Numbered from the stretch's first letter, positions 16,248-26,830 are shown. The stretch is DNA of 64,000 nt from Leptolyngbyaceae cyanobacterium C42_A2020_001 (GCA_015272515.1 JACYLN010000036.1:1-64000); one strand, 5' to 3'. The notes: generated by a model not told the origin, from the letters alone. Translations and numbers: made by a program.

Positions 16248-16982
16248 TGTAACTGTCTCCTGGTGTTCTGTTCTCAAACTCTGCTGAAAGGTTCTTTCCT
16301 GGTCTCCCAGCCATCAAAGCAATTTCAAAAGCATATTGACTAAAAACGCTAACCTCTCCTTCGGCTTTGCTAACAGCATTATTGTCAAACTGCTGGAGTA
16401 AAGAAAGGGTCTTGAAAATTAGATCATGCCGTAAAAGCACTCTTAGTGAGGTTGAAAAGAGATTTTAGTTAACAAAAAGGCTTAATAGCCGCTCATGCTT
16501 CTTAGAGTGCATAAAAAAATTTTTATACCCCTATCTTTATATAAAAAGAAACAATGATAAAAACGATTGAGGCTTACAACCAGAGTTTTCTGGGGTCATA
16601 AAAGCCTACGTTTTCCTTGATTCACCTAAGGTGAAGGTTCAAGAGTACCGCTACTCAGTGCAGGATGCTGGTTGTTGTTGTCAAACCTTTGACAAATAGG
16701 GCTGAGGATGGGCTTTTCAAGAAAAAGGATTGACGCAGTTTGAGGCAGGCTCGGCGGAATGTTGAAAATTATAAATTTTGGGTTGTCAGCTTCGATTGTT
16801 ACGTGATTTTAATTTTTCTTCGGCAAGAACCTGCGTTTCTATCTTTAAAATTACAAAAAAGCAAAAAAGCTGCCTGTTGTTCAAAGCAGCTTTTCTTGAA
16901 TCTGTAGGATTGCAAAGTCTGGGGGAATGGTAAGTGGTGCGATCGCCTCTACCAACCTTGCTTCTGGAGATTGCGATCGTGC
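16248..16982. other. long intergenic region between chlL and sigF
   Basis: 735 bp without a convincing gene. It holds the sigF terminator (16865-16894), an inverted pair GCACTCT/AGAGTGC (around 16438-16511) and an A/T-rich tract near 16510-16560 that could include the chlL promoter on the minus strand. Open frames here overlap and lack ribosome binding sites. Confidence 0.6.
16865..16894 (-). terminator. Rho-independent terminator after sigF
   Basis: A perfect 9-bp stem AAAAGCTGC / GCAGCTTTT with a 12-base loop. On the minus strand it is followed by T-rich DNA (TTTTTTGCTTTTTTG). It lies about 90 bp past the sigF stop. Confidence 0.85.
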
Positions 16983-17759
16983 TCAACCATCCGAGCCACT
17001 CATCAACCCCTGGAGGATCTCCAACCCTTTCTTAACGCGACGCGACACGGTTACGGCACTAATCCCCAATCGCTCTGCAGTTTCCTTCTGAGTCAGGTCG
17101 TAGAGAAACACAAACTCCAAAATTTGACGAGTACGCTTCTCCAGTTGAGTCAGAGCCTGTTGCAAGCGAATTTGGTCTTCCTGCGCCAACTGAAAACTCC
17201 GATAACGACTGTCGGGTACTAGCTCTGCCAAAGACGAGGTTCCACTTTCTTCATCTCGAATCGGCGCATCTAAACTCAAAAGAGCGCGATTTTGGCAAGC
17301 CAATTTAATTTCATGCCACTCCTCTACCGAAATTTCTAAAGCTGCGGCGATTTCGGTATCATTGGGCGAACGGTTTAAACTCGTTTGTAACTCTCGCACA
17401 ACCCAAACTGCTTTTCGCTGAAGTGCTTGCCAGCGTCTGGGAATCCGTACACAAGGACTTTTGTCTCGCAGATAGTGCTGAATTTCTCCCCGAATGTAGG
17501 GAATTGCAAATGAGCTAAAGGCATGTCCCTTTGAAACATCAAACCGTTCGATCGCGCGAATCAGCCCAATGCTACCAACTTGCAAAAGGTCTTCATAACT
17601 TTCAGTGCACTGGTTAATCCAGTGATGCGCTTCTCGTCTCACCAAACCAAAGTTCAGCTCAACGAGACGATTACGAACATGAGGATTTGGTAATTGTTGG
17701 TACTCACGCAAAAGCTCTAAGCTCTCGCTTTTTAGTTCACAGTTAGCAGCAGTAGACAT
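16983..17759 (-). CDS. sigF: group 3 RNA polymerase sigma factor, SigF-type
   Basis: 258 residues with region 2 (LNFGLVRREAHHWIN...YEDLLQVGSIGLIRAIERFD), region 3 and region 4 with a C-terminal HTH (TQKETAERLGISAVTVSRRVKKGLEIL). The length and the sequence around region 2.1 match the SigF/SigB-like group 3 factors of cyanobacteria, which in Synechocystis drive pilus and motility genes. There is no nearby anti-sigma gene in the visible DNA. A clear terminator follows. The symbol rests on family resemblance and not on a full comparison with other group 3 factors. Confidence 0.85.
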   Translation of the reverse strand: MSTAANCELKSESLELLREYQQLPNPHVRNRLVELNFGLVRREAHHWINQCTESYEDLLQVGSIGLIRAIERFDVSKGHAFSSFAIPYIRGEIQHYLRDKSPCVRIPRRWQALQRKAVWVVRELQTSLNRSPNDTEIAAALEISVEEWHEIKLACQNRALLSLDAPIRDEESGTSSLAELVPDSRYRSFQLAQEDQIRLQQALTQLEKRTRQILEFVFLYDLTQKETAERLGISAVTVSRRVKKGLEILQGLMSGSDG

Positions 17760-18247
17760 GACGAATTTCAGTTGGTAGAGCAGTTGTTTAAACTCTTAAA
17801 TTTAAGGGTGATTCGATCTTGGGAATCGTGCAGTGATTGGTAGCACAACCAAACTTAGAAATGAACTAATCAACCACAAGCCGCATTCCTTACGAAACAA
17901 TTTCTCAAATAACAACGAGATGCCCTGATGCAGTATTCCCTAAGCACGAAATGATGAACCGTCGCATAATAAACCTATTCGCTTAAGGTCTCTTCCAACA
18001 ATAGCGTTTTCACGGAGTTATGCTCCCCATTTCGCTTGATTATTCTTTAGTTTTGCTATCTTCCTCCTCAAAATAAACGTCAACTGCATATAAATTATGC
18101 ACTTCTGCAACTGCCATCCAATTATTGACTCTCCCGAATCTTACGGAGAAGAAAATAAAAAAGGGGGTTAAATTCCCCCTTTAGAAATTTTTAGTGATCA
18201 AAGTTTGAATTCTAATCTTCAACTGCTCATTCTACAAGCCTTAAAAC
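17760..18247. other. intergenic region between sigF and psbO
   Basis: 488 bp. It contains the psbO terminator at 18160-18182 and presumably the sigF promoter. No ORF with a plausible start or coding pattern was seen. Confidence 0.6.
18160..18182 (-). terminator. terminator of psbO
   Basis: AAAGGGGG / CCCCCTTT stem with a 7-base loop. On the minus strand it runs into TTTTTTATTTTC. It lies about 65 bp beyond the psbO stop. Confidence 0.88.
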
Positions 18248-19072
18248 TTAGGCAGCAGATTCAATACGAGCATAGAAGACTCCACGAATTTTAACTTCTT
18301 TGGGTTCGTGAGAACCCATGTCTGTTTCAGAAGGTTGGTTGCTCTCAAAGTTTCCAGCAATTTCACCTGTTGAACCATCTACTCTAGTGACTTGTAGCGA
18401 AATCTTTCCCTTATCAAGTTGGAATCGTTTTACGTTCTCTTTCACCAGTTCTTCACTATCTGCTTGAGCAGGAAGAGCAACAGCGTTATCGTAGCCTGTG
18501 GTTAGACCACGTCCCTTCGGGTCTAAAAAGTTCGCTGTTCGATAGGATGGAACTTTGAACTCCCCTTCAAAATCGGTGGAGGCGTTGATTGCAAACAGAC
18601 CAGGTTGGGTCGTTGCAATCAGTTCCTTAATGGTAAACAAAAATGGAACACGCTCACCACCAGGTAGTTGAACAGTGACTGCCTGGAAGTCTAATCCATC
18701 CTCTTCAACAAAGGTTAGGCTGCCATCTGAATTTAATTTCAGTTGTCCCTGAACTGAGTCAATGGTTGACGTATAACGAGTCATTAATTTACTCGATACA
18801 AACTCTGCGGCTTGCCGCTTTGTACCTTCCTCTTTCACTAGAAAAGAGGTGGGTTGAAGACAAAGACTGGTGAGCTTGTAAGATTTGCCAGGCTCGATTG
18901 GAATAGAGCCACGGCTGGTTTCTGCCACTTGTAGGCAAGAGTTTGCCAGCCCAGTACCTCTAATCTGTTCGTAAGTAAGAGTCTCACGACTTTGAGCAGG
19001 GCTATCGGCACAAGCAGTCAGAAAACTGACACATAGCGCCAGAAGTGCAACGACTAAAGCACGGTACCTCAT
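18248..19072 (-). CDS. psbO: photosystem II manganese-stabilising protein PsbO
   Basis: 274 residues from ATG 19072, preceded by GAGG seven bases upstream; an open frame continues upstream but adds 35 residues foreign to the family. The N terminus is a signal peptide (RYRALVVALLALCVSFLTACA), which exports the protein to the thylakoid lumen. The mature chain has the LTYEQIRGTGLAN motif and the Cys pair (ANSCLQ, TSLCLQ) that forms the known disulfide. PsbO is a beta-barrel that shields and stabilises the Mn4CaO5 cluster. Length and sequence are normal. A strong terminator follows, so it is probably monocistronic. Confidence 0.98.
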   Translation of the reverse strand: MRYRALVVALLALCVSFLTACADSPAQSRETLTYEQIRGTGLANSCLQVAETSRGSIPIEPGKSYKLTSLCLQPTSFLVKEEGTKRQAAEFVSSKLMTRYTSTIDSVQGQLKLNSDGSLTFVEEDGLDFQAVTVQLPGGERVPFLFTIKELIATTQPGLFAINASTDFEGEFKVPSYRTANFLDPKGRGLTTGYDNAVALPAQADSEELVKENVKRFQLDKGKISLQVTRVDGSTGEIAGNFESNQPSETDMGSHEPKEVKIRGVFYARIESAA

Positions 19073-19504
19073 GAACAACCTCGATAGCGGTATAACTTTG
19101 TAACGTTTATCTCTCCGGCTTCCGTTGAAATCCAGGGAAACCCGAACGGACTTGTAATAGATAAAGGTGCCAAGCAAACAGTATTCTCAAAAGCTACATG
19201 AAACAGCCGGAGGTACTAAACGGTTACCGGATGTTGTGTAGTAGACAGAGACGTGCTTGTCCCCGAGGCTAGCGATCGCCAAAATCTTCGGCCATTCTAC
19301 TTACAGCATTTTACATGGCAATGGAGCACCTTCTGCGACCCAAAATCACCATATCCTCTTTGCATATCCAAATTGCTTGAGATAATAGATCAAAACCACC
19401 CGTGAACTTTGAGTTTGCTAGTCTCACTATGATTCAGCAACATTCGCAGTGGCTTATGTTTGTAAAGCTAAAGCCCCAGACATTACATTGAGGACTCGCC
19501 CTAG
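19073..19504. other. divergent intergenic region upstream of psbO
   Basis: 432 bp between psbO (minus) and the unknown gene at 19505 (plus). Both promoters should lie here, but no single -35/-10 pair stands out. No gene seen. Confidence 0.5.
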
Positions 19505-19861
19505 ATGAATAACTATAACGATTTTGAACTTGAGCAGTTGGAAAGCCGAATGCAAGAGGCTCTAAACTTCATCTGGGACATAGCCTACGAATCAAAAACT
19601 GAAACGCTTAAGTTGCTTGAAATCTTGAGGAAGCTCGAAAATTTGCACCAACAAATTCGTGATAGCTTCTTTCAAGAATCACTGCCAAATAATCGTCAGG
19701 CGCTGTACGCCCTTTTGAAGGACATTGAGGCAAAAGGTGGATGGCCCTACATCTATCGTGTGAAACTACAGGAACTGATGGAGAAAATGAGCAGAGATGA
19801 AATAGAGGAAATTTTCCCGCAATCATCTCAACCACCCTTTAGTAACCAATCTGAGTTGTAG
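19505..19861 (+). CDS. small helical protein of unknown function
   Basis: 118 residues, mostly charged helix with no signal peptide or membrane segment. The N-terminal ~60 residues could form a coiled coil (LEQLESRMQEALNFIW...LKLLEILRKLENLHQQIRDSFF), followed by ALLKDIEAKGGWPYIYR and a Ser/Pro-rich end. The binding site before ATG 19505 is weak (GAGGA at some distance). No family recognised. It sits tail-to-tail with psbM across the psbM terminator. Confidence 0.6.
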   Translation: MNNYNDFELEQLESRMQEALNFIWDIAYESKTETLKLLEILRKLENLHQQIRDSFFQESLPNNRQALYALLKDIEAKGGWPYIYRVKLQELMEKMSRDEIEEIFPQSSQPPFSNQSEL

Positions 19862-19917
19862 GGGATAGCGAACTACTTTGCGATCGCAGTAAAGCCTGGA
19901 AGCAAACTCAATAGCAA

Positions 19918-19948
19918 AGGGGTAGCAGGGTTAATATCTACTACCCCT
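19918..19948 (-). terminator. terminator of psbM
   Basis: AGGGGTAG / CTACCCCT stem with a 15-base loop, 16 bp past the psbM stop on the minus strand. It may also serve the convergent gene ending at 19861. Confidence 0.7.
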
Positions 19949-19963
19949 CAAAAACCATCCGAA

Positions 19964-20080
19964 CTAAGAATCCTTATTAGCCTGACTGCTCGCAGTTTGA
20001 ATATAGAGAATCAACAGGAAGACAGATGGAACCAACACGAACAGGATGCTGGCTACGAAACCTAAATCGTTGACTTGCAT
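19964..20080 (-). CDS. psbM: photosystem II protein PsbM
   Basis: A 38-residue one-helix protein starting [19 protein letters not shown] and continuing [12 protein letters not shown], almost identical to known PsbM. It sits at the dimer interface of photosystem II and helps stabilise it. It is too short for ordinary gene callers but clear by sequence. The tail (SQANKDS) is slightly longer than typical. A GGAGGGGG stretch lies about 15-20 bases upstream of ATG 20080, and a terminator follows. Confidence 0.96.
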   Translation of the reverse strand: MQVNDLGFVASILFVLVPSVFLLILYIQTASSQANKDS

Positions 20081-20219
20081 AGGATCTCAACCCCCTCCCA
20101 AAAGCGATGAACAATGGACTGATACCAGAATACCATCGCGCTCCCTCATCCAAACTCGCACAAATCCTAAACAGGTTTGTAAGTTAGAGCTGTCAGAAGC
20201 ATTCCAGCTATGCATAAAT

Positions 20220-20525
20220 CTAAGTCTGCCGTGGCTTCGTTTGAATACTCACCGAACCATTAACTAGCGTTTGGCAAGCTAATCGATAAGAATCTGGTTT
20301 CTTTCTAAGCTTCCGCTTCTCAACCTCGGTTTTTTGGGAAAGGTTTTCCATTCCTTCCAACACCTCTATAACACAGGTGCCACACTGACCATAGCCTCCG
20401 CAATTCGTCATTTTTCCCATAAATGTATAGATGTCTATACCATTTTCAAGTGCTTTAAATCTCAGGTTTGCGCCATTAGCCGCAATAACCTCTTTGTTTT
20501 CTTTGACAAAACTAATTACAGTCAT
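20220..20525 (-). CDS. [2Fe-2S] ferredoxin-like protein
   Basis: 101 residues with four Cys at 42, 48, 51 and 84 (CX5CX2C and a distant C in RLACQTL), the ligand pattern of adrenodoxin/bacterial-type [2Fe-2S] ferredoxins and not the CX4CX2C of photosynthetic PetF. It is a soluble electron carrier, partner unknown. It is rich in Lys in its middle part ([14 protein letters not shown]), unlike acidic PetF, so its partner surface probably differs. It lies 139 bp upstream of psbM on the same strand; co-transcription is possible but unproven. Confidence 0.85.
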   Translation of the reverse strand: MTVISFVKENKEVIAANGANLRFKALENGIDIYTFMGKMTNCGGYGQCGTCVIEVLEGMENLSQKTEVEKRKLRKKPDSYRLACQTLVNGSVSIQTKPRQT

Positions 20526-21102
20526 CGTTGCATTTACTCAACTTTAATTTAAGGATAGAGTCCTTTTACCTTCCTAATCTGCCTATGTAGCAAACCCAGC
20601 ACGTTCCCCAACAGTTCATAACTAGATCGCATCCAACTGGAAAACCGAGGTTCTTCTAAGGTAAAACGACGGATCTGGATGTGAACCAAGCATCACTCTT
20701 CCTTTGCTATCTTGCTAGGTCGAACATCTGCCCCTTCAAAGGGTAAAGAAAACTGATACCAAGATGCTCGATACCATGAAAACCTCTACATATAGCAAAA
20801 TTCTTATGGGTATCCGATGCGTGTTAAGAAATGTATCTATTAAGCAATTAGAGCGTTGTGAAGCTTTAGGTTGCTTGCAATAGACCATACCGATGGTTAC
20901 ACTTCTTTATACACTTTCATTTTTACGGATGCTTCCTAAATTGACTACAGCGATTTGGAAATTGGTGCAGATCGAGCATGGTCAGCAGGATACAAAATTG
21001 AGATAAAAGCTGGCTGGTACATTTACCAGTATCCAGCACTCTAATAAAATGCACAAAGAGGCATCGAATCTGAGCAACTTAGCTTAAGGAGGAGCGTAGT
21101 CG
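20526..21102. other. intergenic region upstream of psbB
   Basis: 577 bp between the ferredoxin gene (minus) and psbB (plus). It must hold the psbB promoter and 5' leader, and GGAGGAG lies eleven bases before the psbB ATG. Several AT-rich tracts near 20880-20960 are candidate promoter DNA, but none is convincing. No gene was recognised. Confidence 0.55.
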
Positions 21103-22635
21103 ATGGGACTACCTTGGTACCGTGTACATACAGTCCTGATTAATGATCCAGGACGATTGATCGCTGCACATCTCATGCATACCGCCCTGGTTGCTGGATG
21201 GGCTGGTTCAATGGCGTTGTACGAATTGGCAATTTTCGATCCCAGCGATCCAGTCCTTAATCCTATGTGGCGGCAGGGTATGTTTGTGTTGCCCTTCATG
21301 GCGCGCTTGGGTGTTACTGGATCGTGGGGTGGTTGGAGTATTACTGGCGAAACCGGGGTTGACCCTGGTTTCTGGTCGTTTGAAGGGGTAGCTGCTGCTC
21401 ATATTGTTCTCTCAGGATTGCTGTTCCTGGCTGCCTGTTGGCACTGGGTTTACTGGGATCTTGAGTTATTTAGAGATCCGAGAACAGGGGAACCTGCGCT
21501 CGATCTTCCTAAGATGTTTGGCATCCATCTTCTCCTTTCTGGCTTACTCTGCTTTGGTTTTGGAGCATTTCATCTAACGGGTCTATTTGGTCCAGGAATG
21601 TGGGTCTCTGATCCATTTGGAGTAACAGGTAGCGTTCAGCCAGTCGCTCCCGAATGGGGTCCTGCCGGGTTTAACCCGTACAACCCGGGAGGAATTGTGG
21701 CTCACCATATCGCTGCTGGTGTTGTTGGTGTAATTGCTGGCTTATTCCACCTCAGTGTTCGTCCACCAGAGCGTTTGTACAAGGCGCTTCGTATGGGGAA
21801 TATTGAAACGGTTCTGTCTAGCAGTATTGCTGCTGTTTTCTTTGCAGCTTTTGTTGTGGCTGGCACGATGTGGTACGGCAATGCTGCAACACCGATCGAA
21901 CTATTTGGTCCTACTCGTTACCAGTGGGATAGTGGATATTTCAAGCAGGAGATTGAAAAGCGTGTTCAATCAAGCTTGGCAGAAGGCGCTAACTTGAGTG
22001 AGGCTTGGTCTGCAATTCCTGAAAAGCTTGCGTTCTATGACTATGTAGGGAACAGTCCTGCTAAGGGTGGTTTATTCCGTACTGGTCCAATGAACAAGGG
22101 TGACGGGATTGCTCAATCCTGGCTTGGTCATGCAGTTTTCAAAGATCGCGAGGGTCGTGAACTCTCAGTTCGTCGTCTTCCCAACTTCTTTGAGAACTTC
22201 CCTGTAATTTTGACTGATGCTGATGGGGTGGTTCGTGCTGATATTCCATTCCGTCGGGCAGAGTCTAAGTACAGCTTTGAGCAGGCAGGTGTGACGGTTA
22301 GTTTCTACGGGGGCAAACTGGATGGACAAACCTTCAGTGCTCCAGCAGAGGTTAAGCGCTACGCTCGTGCCTCTCAATTAGGTGAAGCGTTTGAGTTTGA
22401 TCGTGAAACTTTGAACTCGGATGGTGTCTTCCGTACTAGCCCCCGTGGTTGGTTTACTTTTGGACATGCTGTATTTGCATTGCTCTTCTTCTTTGGGCAT
22501 ATCTGGCACGGTTCTCGAACCCTGTTTAGAGATGTGTTTGCAGGGATTGACCCTGATCTCTCGGAAGAGCAGGTTGAATGGGGCTTCTATCAGAAGGTGG
22601 GTGACAAGAGTACCCGTCGAAAAGAAGCTATTTAA
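21103..22635 (+). CDS. psbB: photosystem II CP47 chlorophyll-binding core antenna
   Basis: 510 residues, full length. CP47 binds chlorophyll a and passes excitation to the photosystem II reaction centre. It has six membrane helices with His residues in hydrophobic segments ([74 protein letters not shown]) and a large lumenal loop between helices 5 and 6. The start [19 protein letters not shown] is canonical and follows GGAGGAG. It is followed by a strong hairpin and then psbT. Confidence 0.99.
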   Translation: MGLPWYRVHTVLINDPGRLIAAHLMHTALVAGWAGSMALYELAIFDPSDPVLNPMWRQGMFVLPFMARLGVTGSWGGWSITGETGVDPGFWSFEGVAAAHIVLSGLLFLAACWHWVYWDLELFRDPRTGEPALDLPKMFGIHLLLSGLLCFGFGAFHLTGLFGPGMWVSDPFGVTGSVQPVAPEWGPAGFNPYNPGGIVAHHIAAGVVGVIAGLFHLSVRPPERLYKALRMGNIETVLSSSIAAVFFAAFVVAGTMWYGNAATPIELFGPTRYQWDSGYFKQEIEKRVQSSLAEGANLSEAWSAIPEKLAFYDYVGNSPAKGGLFRTGPMNKGDGIAQSWLGHAVFKDREGRELSVRRLPNFFENFPVILTDADGVVRADIPFRRAESKYSFEQAGVTVSFYGGKLDGQTFSAPAEVKRYARASQLGEAFEFDRETLNSDGVFRTSPRGWFTFGHAVFALLFFFGHIWHGSRTLFRDVFAGIDPDLSEEQVEWGFYQKVGDKSTRRKEAI

Positions 22636-22654
22636 GACCATCGTTTGACTAAAG

Positions 22655-22710
22655 GAGAGAGGTTTAACGTTGCCATGACTTTATGGAGAATGAGTTAGAC
22701 CTCTCTCTTT
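22655..22710 (+). terminator. long hairpin between psbB and psbT
   Basis: GAGAGAGGTTTAAC (22655-22668) pairs with GTTAGACCTCTCTC (22694-22707) over 14 positions, with one G-T pair, followed by a short T run. It could attenuate or stabilise the psbB transcript ahead of psbT. Confidence 0.75.
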
Positions 22711-22758
22711 ATCTTGATAGACTGTTCTAGTGGACGTACTCGTTGGGAGATTGTGATT

Positions 22759-22854
22759 ATGGAGAGCGTAGCTTACATTCTGATTTTGACTCTGGCGATC
22801 GGGGTTTTGTTCTTTGCGATCGCCTTCCGTGAACCTCCCAGAATTGGTAAGTAA
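22759..22854 (+). CDS. psbT: photosystem II protein PsbT
   Basis: 31 residues: [19 protein letters not shown], then [12 protein letters not shown]. This is the standard one-helix PsbT, which lies near the QA site at the dimer interface and aids repair after photodamage. GGGAGA precedes the ATG by 8 bases. It lies 123 bp after psbB in the usual cyanobacterial psbB-psbT order, and a structured terminator follows. Confidence 0.97.
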   Translation: MESVAYILILTLAIGVLFFAIAFREPPRIGK

Positions 22855-22902
22855 TTCACCTGAAGTTAATTTAAGTATTCAGGTTCCATTACCTGAGTTG
22901 TT

Positions 22903-22960
22903 CGTCCAAGATTTTTGCAGATAGCTTAAAGCTCTGCTAAAGATATGCTTGGACGTTTTT
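22903..22960 (+). terminator. terminator of the psbB-psbT unit
   Basis: Outer stem CGTCCAAG / CTTGGACG with an inner GCAGA...TCTGC stem, followed by TTTTTG. It lies about 50 bp after psbT. Confidence 0.8.
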
Positions 22961-23063
22961 GCTACAAATGTGTTATGGTCGCTGCCATGTTTGATGAGAC
23001 AACGATTGTCAATCACCCAGACTAACGGTTGAGGCGACAATGCTAGGTGTTTTCTAGTGACTC

Positions 23064-23564
23064 ATGAGTACAAGTATGGCAAATGAAGTTTTGAGTCATA
23101 ACCAGAAATCAGTTGAGCTACAGGATGTAAAAGAGATTTTGCATCGTCTAGCAAGTGAAGAACTGTTGATAGTTAATAGCCGCAGACGCAACGGATTGAT
23201 TATTTACAAGCAGTATTATGCTGAGTTTGCGGGACCTGGTGCGGCAGTCGGTGGCTTTTTTGATGTCGATTGCCAACAAATTTTGCCCGTGGGAGAACTC
23301 TCTTTGGTTTATCCGGCGGATCAAGAGGAACGGCAGAAAGCTTACTTAATTCGGCGGCAGTGGATTCGGTTGACGCATCAATTGACTGATAATCCCTTGC
23401 CAATGCAGAGAGCGCAAATGATATTAAACCAGTTTGAGAATTACTTTGGGGCTGAAACAGTTGAGCAGCTTCCTGATGAAGCATTTGCTTTGCTGGTTGG
23501 AGTTTTACCACAAACGGTTAGAATGTTACGCCAAAATTCAGCAAATTTAGGTGTGAGAGCTTAA
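23064..23564 (+). CDS. conserved-looking cyanobacterial protein of unknown function
   Basis: 166 residues, soluble, no signal peptide. The middle (RRRNGLIIYKQYYAEFAGPGAAVGGFF) and the C-terminal helical part (MILNQFENYFG...LPQTVRMLRQN) look well folded and non-repetitive. A second Met (residue 5) is an alternative start. The frame lies 209 bp downstream of psbT and ends 8 bp from the convergent hisC. No known motif; a role cannot be stated. Confidence 0.7.
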   Translation: MSTSMANEVLSHNQKSVELQDVKEILHRLASEELLIVNSRRRNGLIIYKQYYAEFAGPGAAVGGFFDVDCQQILPVGELSLVYPADQEERQKAYLIRRQWIRLTHQLTDNPLPMQRAQMILNQFENYFGAETVEQLPDEAFALLVGVLPQTVRMLRQNSANLGVRA

Positions 23565-23572
23565 ACCAGCTT

Positions 23573-24760
23573 TTAAGCGTTTGATGGCATTGCACTAGGC
23601 AAGGGGGTGGAGCCGACAATGTGGATCAAACGATGTAAGGTTCTGGAATTTTCTGTGGGAGTCCCGATGGTGATTCTTAAGCCACCAGAAATACAACGAA
23701 TTGCTGTTCCTTGTCTATTAAGAGACTGAAAAATGATTTCTGCAAAACCAGGTGTCTCTGATACAGGAACTGTAAAAACAAAGTTTGCCTGGCTCTGCCA
23801 GACTTTTAATAGGGGCTGCTGTTGAAGAGTTGTAATGAAGGTGTCTCGCTCTTGCAATATTTGAGGAATAGTTTGTAGAAGCTTTTGGCGATGCGTTAAG
23901 GCAAACTGAGCTGCCACTTGAGAAATGCTGGGTAAGTTGTAGGGGAGTCTCACTTTTTCCAGTACAGAGGCAATTTGTGGATGGGCGATCGCGTAGCCGA
24001 CCCGATAAGCTGCCAGCCTAAACGCTTTTGAAAAAGTCCGCAAGATCACCCAATTAGGATGATGCTGGATTTCACTTGCAAGGGTAGTTTGGCTGAACTC
24101 GAAGTAGGCTTCATCAATCACTACTAAAATGTTATTTGGCAATGCTTTCAGCCAAGCAACTTCTGCCGTAGTTAAAGCATTACCAGTGGGTGAATTAGGA
24201 TGAACAACGAACACAACCCGGACGGGAAGTTGTTGAGGTTGAGTGATGGCAATTTGAGCCGCTTGAAGATCAATTGCAAATGTATCGGGCGATCGAGTTA
24301 CATGCACAACTGGAATTCCCAACGTTTGTGCCAAAATTCCGTACATGGAGAAAGTTGGATCGGCGACCAGAATCGAACCTTCGCTCCGCAAACAAGTCGC
24401 AATTAAGATGGAGCGAATCAGTTCGTCCGAACCGTTTCCCAGTGAAATGTGGGAAGCCGTCAATGGGGAGTGTGTTAACCCTGCTGATTCATTGACGTAG
24501 TCCGCGATCGCCTGCTTCAAGGCGTAATGCCCCCCATCAGGATAGCGATTCGACTTAATCACATCCTGGAGTGCCCAACCCAACTCCTGTTTCAGTTCGT
24601 CGGGTAAGTCGTAGGGGCTTTCGTTGGTATCAAGTCGATCAACAACAAGCAATTCTGATTCCTGCTTGGCTCCTACAGAGTCTACAGAGTCTAAGGAGTC
24701 TTGACTGTGAGGAATGTAAGCAGTGAGTTGCGACAAGTCCGAACGGATAAAAGGCAGCAT
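23573..24760 (-). CDS. hisC: histidinol-phosphate aminotransferase
   Basis: 395 residues, class II PLP aminotransferase. It converts imidazole-acetol phosphate and glutamate to histidinol phosphate in histidine biosynthesis. Seen: [11 protein letters not shown] near the N terminus, the substrate-binding YPDG, NPNSPTGN-like [15 protein letters not shown], and the PLP Lys in [16 protein letters not shown] (about residue 243). An extra stretch at ~20-35 ([16 protein letters not shown]) is encoded by short tandem repeats of the word GAGTCT and looks like repeat DNA absorbed into the reading frame. The rest is normal for the family. Confidence 0.93.
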   Translation of the reverse strand: MLPFIRSDLSQLTAYIPHSQDSLDSVDSVGAKQESELLVVDRLDTNESPYDLPDELKQELGWALQDVIKSNRYPDGGHYALKQAIADYVNESAGLTHSPLTASHISLGNGSDELIRSILIATCLRSEGSILVADPTFSMYGILAQTLGIPVVHVTRSPDTFAIDLQAAQIAITQPQQLPVRVVFVVHPNSPTGNALTTAEVAWLKALPNNILVVIDEAYFEFSQTTLASEIQHHPNWVILRTFSKAFRLAAYRVGYAIAHPQIASVLEKVRLPYNLPSISQVAAQFALTHRQKLLQTIPQILQERDTFITTLQQQPLLKVWQSQANFVFTVPVSETPGFAEIIFQSLNRQGTAIRCISGGLRITIGTPTENSRTLHRLIHIVGSTPLPSAMPSNA

Positions 24761-24844
24761 GGAGTAGAAAGATGGAGAACAGGCGATGAGGGATAAAAAT
24801 GAATAACGTTTCTATCCTGACAGATTGCATTACAAATGAATAAC

Positions 24845-26830
24845 TCAAGCTGGATAAATTCTCAAACGTCGATTGGGTTCTTCGCCAAAACTGCGGGATT
24901 TCAAGTGATAGTGTTCTACCAGTTCGTGCTGCATTTTACGAACATTGGCTGAACGAGGCAGTAGTTCTACAGGCTGTCCTCTGGGAATTACGATTTGCTC
25001 AACTGCCAGCCTTGCCTCTTCCAGCGCTTCAATCTCATCGTCGTTATCGCCCTGAATGAAGAGGTCAAGATTAGCAGCCTCAGGATTTCCTGGGTCATCC
25101 ATATCTAGCATTCGCCGTAGTCCCCGCGCAATTTGCGGAATGCTGCTGGCTTTGATGGTGTGAATTGGAATTTGGCGCGACTTCGCAATCTGCCGCAATT
25201 TTGAGTGATTTTTGACGTGCGATCGCAGCGCCAGCACCGCATCCGCACTATCAATATCTTTTGTGAGGATGACAGGCAAACTAAGCGTGCGAACTACTTG
25301 CTCTAGCTGATGTCTGCTAACTCCATAAGGATACAAATAGAGAATGTCTTCCCCATTGGGACCTAAACGACGGGCATCCTTGTCAAGCTCAGGAGACCCA
25401 GGAATCAACCGAGGTGAGAATTCGTTCGCAGGTTCTGGAGGCAGAAATGAACTTTGCAAGGATGCATCCAGCAAGCTTTCAAACTGCTGCTCTTCGGGCA
25501 ATTGTTGCAGCGCTTCTTCCGATAGCACGGGGCGCATTTGCCCAGAAGACCGCCATCCTTTGCTGCGGCTTCCGTCAAGCCGTCCTGAAAGCGGGGTAGA
25601 GTCAATCAAAAAGGCATCCCGATGCCCAAAATCTGCTTTTGTAGCACGGTTTCGCCCTTGTGTTGCAGCAAACTCATCGCTCGACAGTTCGTGCGTAATC
25701 ACCACCTTGCCCGTTTCATTGACAGTGCGTACTTGTGGATTCGGTTGCCGCCCGCGCAGCAAACTATCGATGGTTTCTGCAACGTGCTCGTGTACCACCC
25801 AGCGTTGCCGCTCCAACATTTCAACGGCGATGTCAAAGGTGGGTGGAGCCTTCCGCTCTAGAACGCTCTTCTGGCTACCGCGCCGCCGTGCTTCTTCGTC
25901 GCCTAGGGTAACCGATTGAATACCTCCCACCAAATCGGACAGGGTTGGGTTTTTAATCAGATTCTCCAACCGATTACCGTGGGCTGTCCCCACCAGTTGT
26001 ACACCTCGCTCCGCGATCGTCCTGGCAGCAAGCGCCTCCAACTCCGTCCCGATTTCATCAATTACAATCACCTCTGGCATGTGGTTCTCCACTGCTTCAA
26101 TCATGACTTGATGCTGAAGTTCAGGGCGGGCAACCTGCATTCGACGGGCACGCCCGATCGCTGGATGAGGCACATCTCCATCCCCTGCAATTTCATTGGA
26201 GGTGTCAATAATCACAACACGCTTTTCAAGTTCATCTGCTAACACGCGTGCAATTTCCCTCAAAGCGGTTGTCTTACCAACTCCAGGACGACCCAACATC
26301 AGGATTGATTTCCCACTTTCAACCAGGTCGCGAATCATGCCAATGGTGCCAAACACCGCACGACCTACCCGGCAAGTTAACCCAATAATGTCTCCACGCC
26401 GATTGCGAATTGCACTAATTCGATGGAGGGTACGTTCGATGCCAGCCCGGTTATCGCCGCCAAAATCTCCTACACGAGTAATACACTCGTCGATATCTTC
26501 CTGGCTTACAGGCGTTTCAGATAAATACTCTGCTCGACCGGGAAACCGAGCCTCTGGGCGACGACCCAAATCCAACACAACTTCAACCAACGTATCCCGT
26601 TGTGGATGCTCTCGCAGTTTCTGTTGAATGTGTGGTGGCAGAATATGCAGCAGTTTGTTGAGATCGTCCGTGGTTTGCATATCGGTTGAGGCGGAGTTGT
26701 CCACCCTGGATGCATTACTAGAAGAATTGTCAGGCATTTGAGAAATATTGCCTGCTGGGCTTAATTGACGCTCTAGAGAGTAGGCGTTGGTGGGTTGATC
26801 GGGCTGATTTGGGGCGTTTTGGCTGACCAT
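24845..26830 (-). CDS. Ycf45-like AAA ATPase with C-terminal R3H domain
   Basis: About 661 residues from ATG 26830; a longer start at 26851 adds only seven residues. Residues ~1-50 are polar and disordered. A SpoIIIAA/Ycf45-type P-loop ATPase follows, with Walker [14 protein letters not shown] near ~180 and a Walker [14 protein letters not shown]. The C-terminal part contains a second nucleotide-handling segment and ends in an R3H single-stranded nucleic acid-binding domain (RKMQH motif, then [17 protein letters not shown]). The family is conserved in cyanobacteria and some plastids, and its cellular role is not well established. It lies 54 bp from ldpA on the same strand, so the two may be co-transcribed. 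Confidence 0.88.
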   Translation of the reverse strand: MVSQNAPNQPDQPTNAYSLERQLSPAGNISQMPDNSSSNASRVDNSASTDMQTTDDLNKLLHILPPHIQQKLREHPQRDTLVEVVLDLGRRPEARFPGRAEYLSETPVSQEDIDECITRVGDFGGDNRAGIERTLHRISAIRNRRGDIIGLTCRVGRAVFGTIGMIRDLVESGKSILMLGRPGVGKTTALREIARVLADELEKRVVIIDTSNEIAGDGDVPHPAIGRARRMQVARPELQHQVMIEAVENHMPEVIVIDEIGTELEALAARTIAERGVQLVGTAHGNRLENLIKNPTLSDLVGGIQSVTLGDEEARRRGSQKSVLERKAPPTFDIAVEMLERQRWVVHEHVAETIDSLLRGRQPNPQVRTVNETGKVVITHELSSDEFAATQGRNRATKADFGHRDAFLIDSTPLSGRLDGSRSKGWRSSGQMRPVLSEEALQQLPEEQQFESLLDASLQSSFLPPEPANEFSPRLIPGSPELDKDARRLGPNGEDILYLYPYGVSRHQLEQVVRTLSLPVILTKDIDSADAVLALRSHVKNHSKLRQIAKSRQIPIHTIKASSIPQIARGLRRMLDMDDPGNPEAANLDLFIQGDNDDEIEALEEARLAVEQIVIPRGQPVELLPRSANVRKMQHELVEHYHLKSRSFGEEPNRRLRIYPA

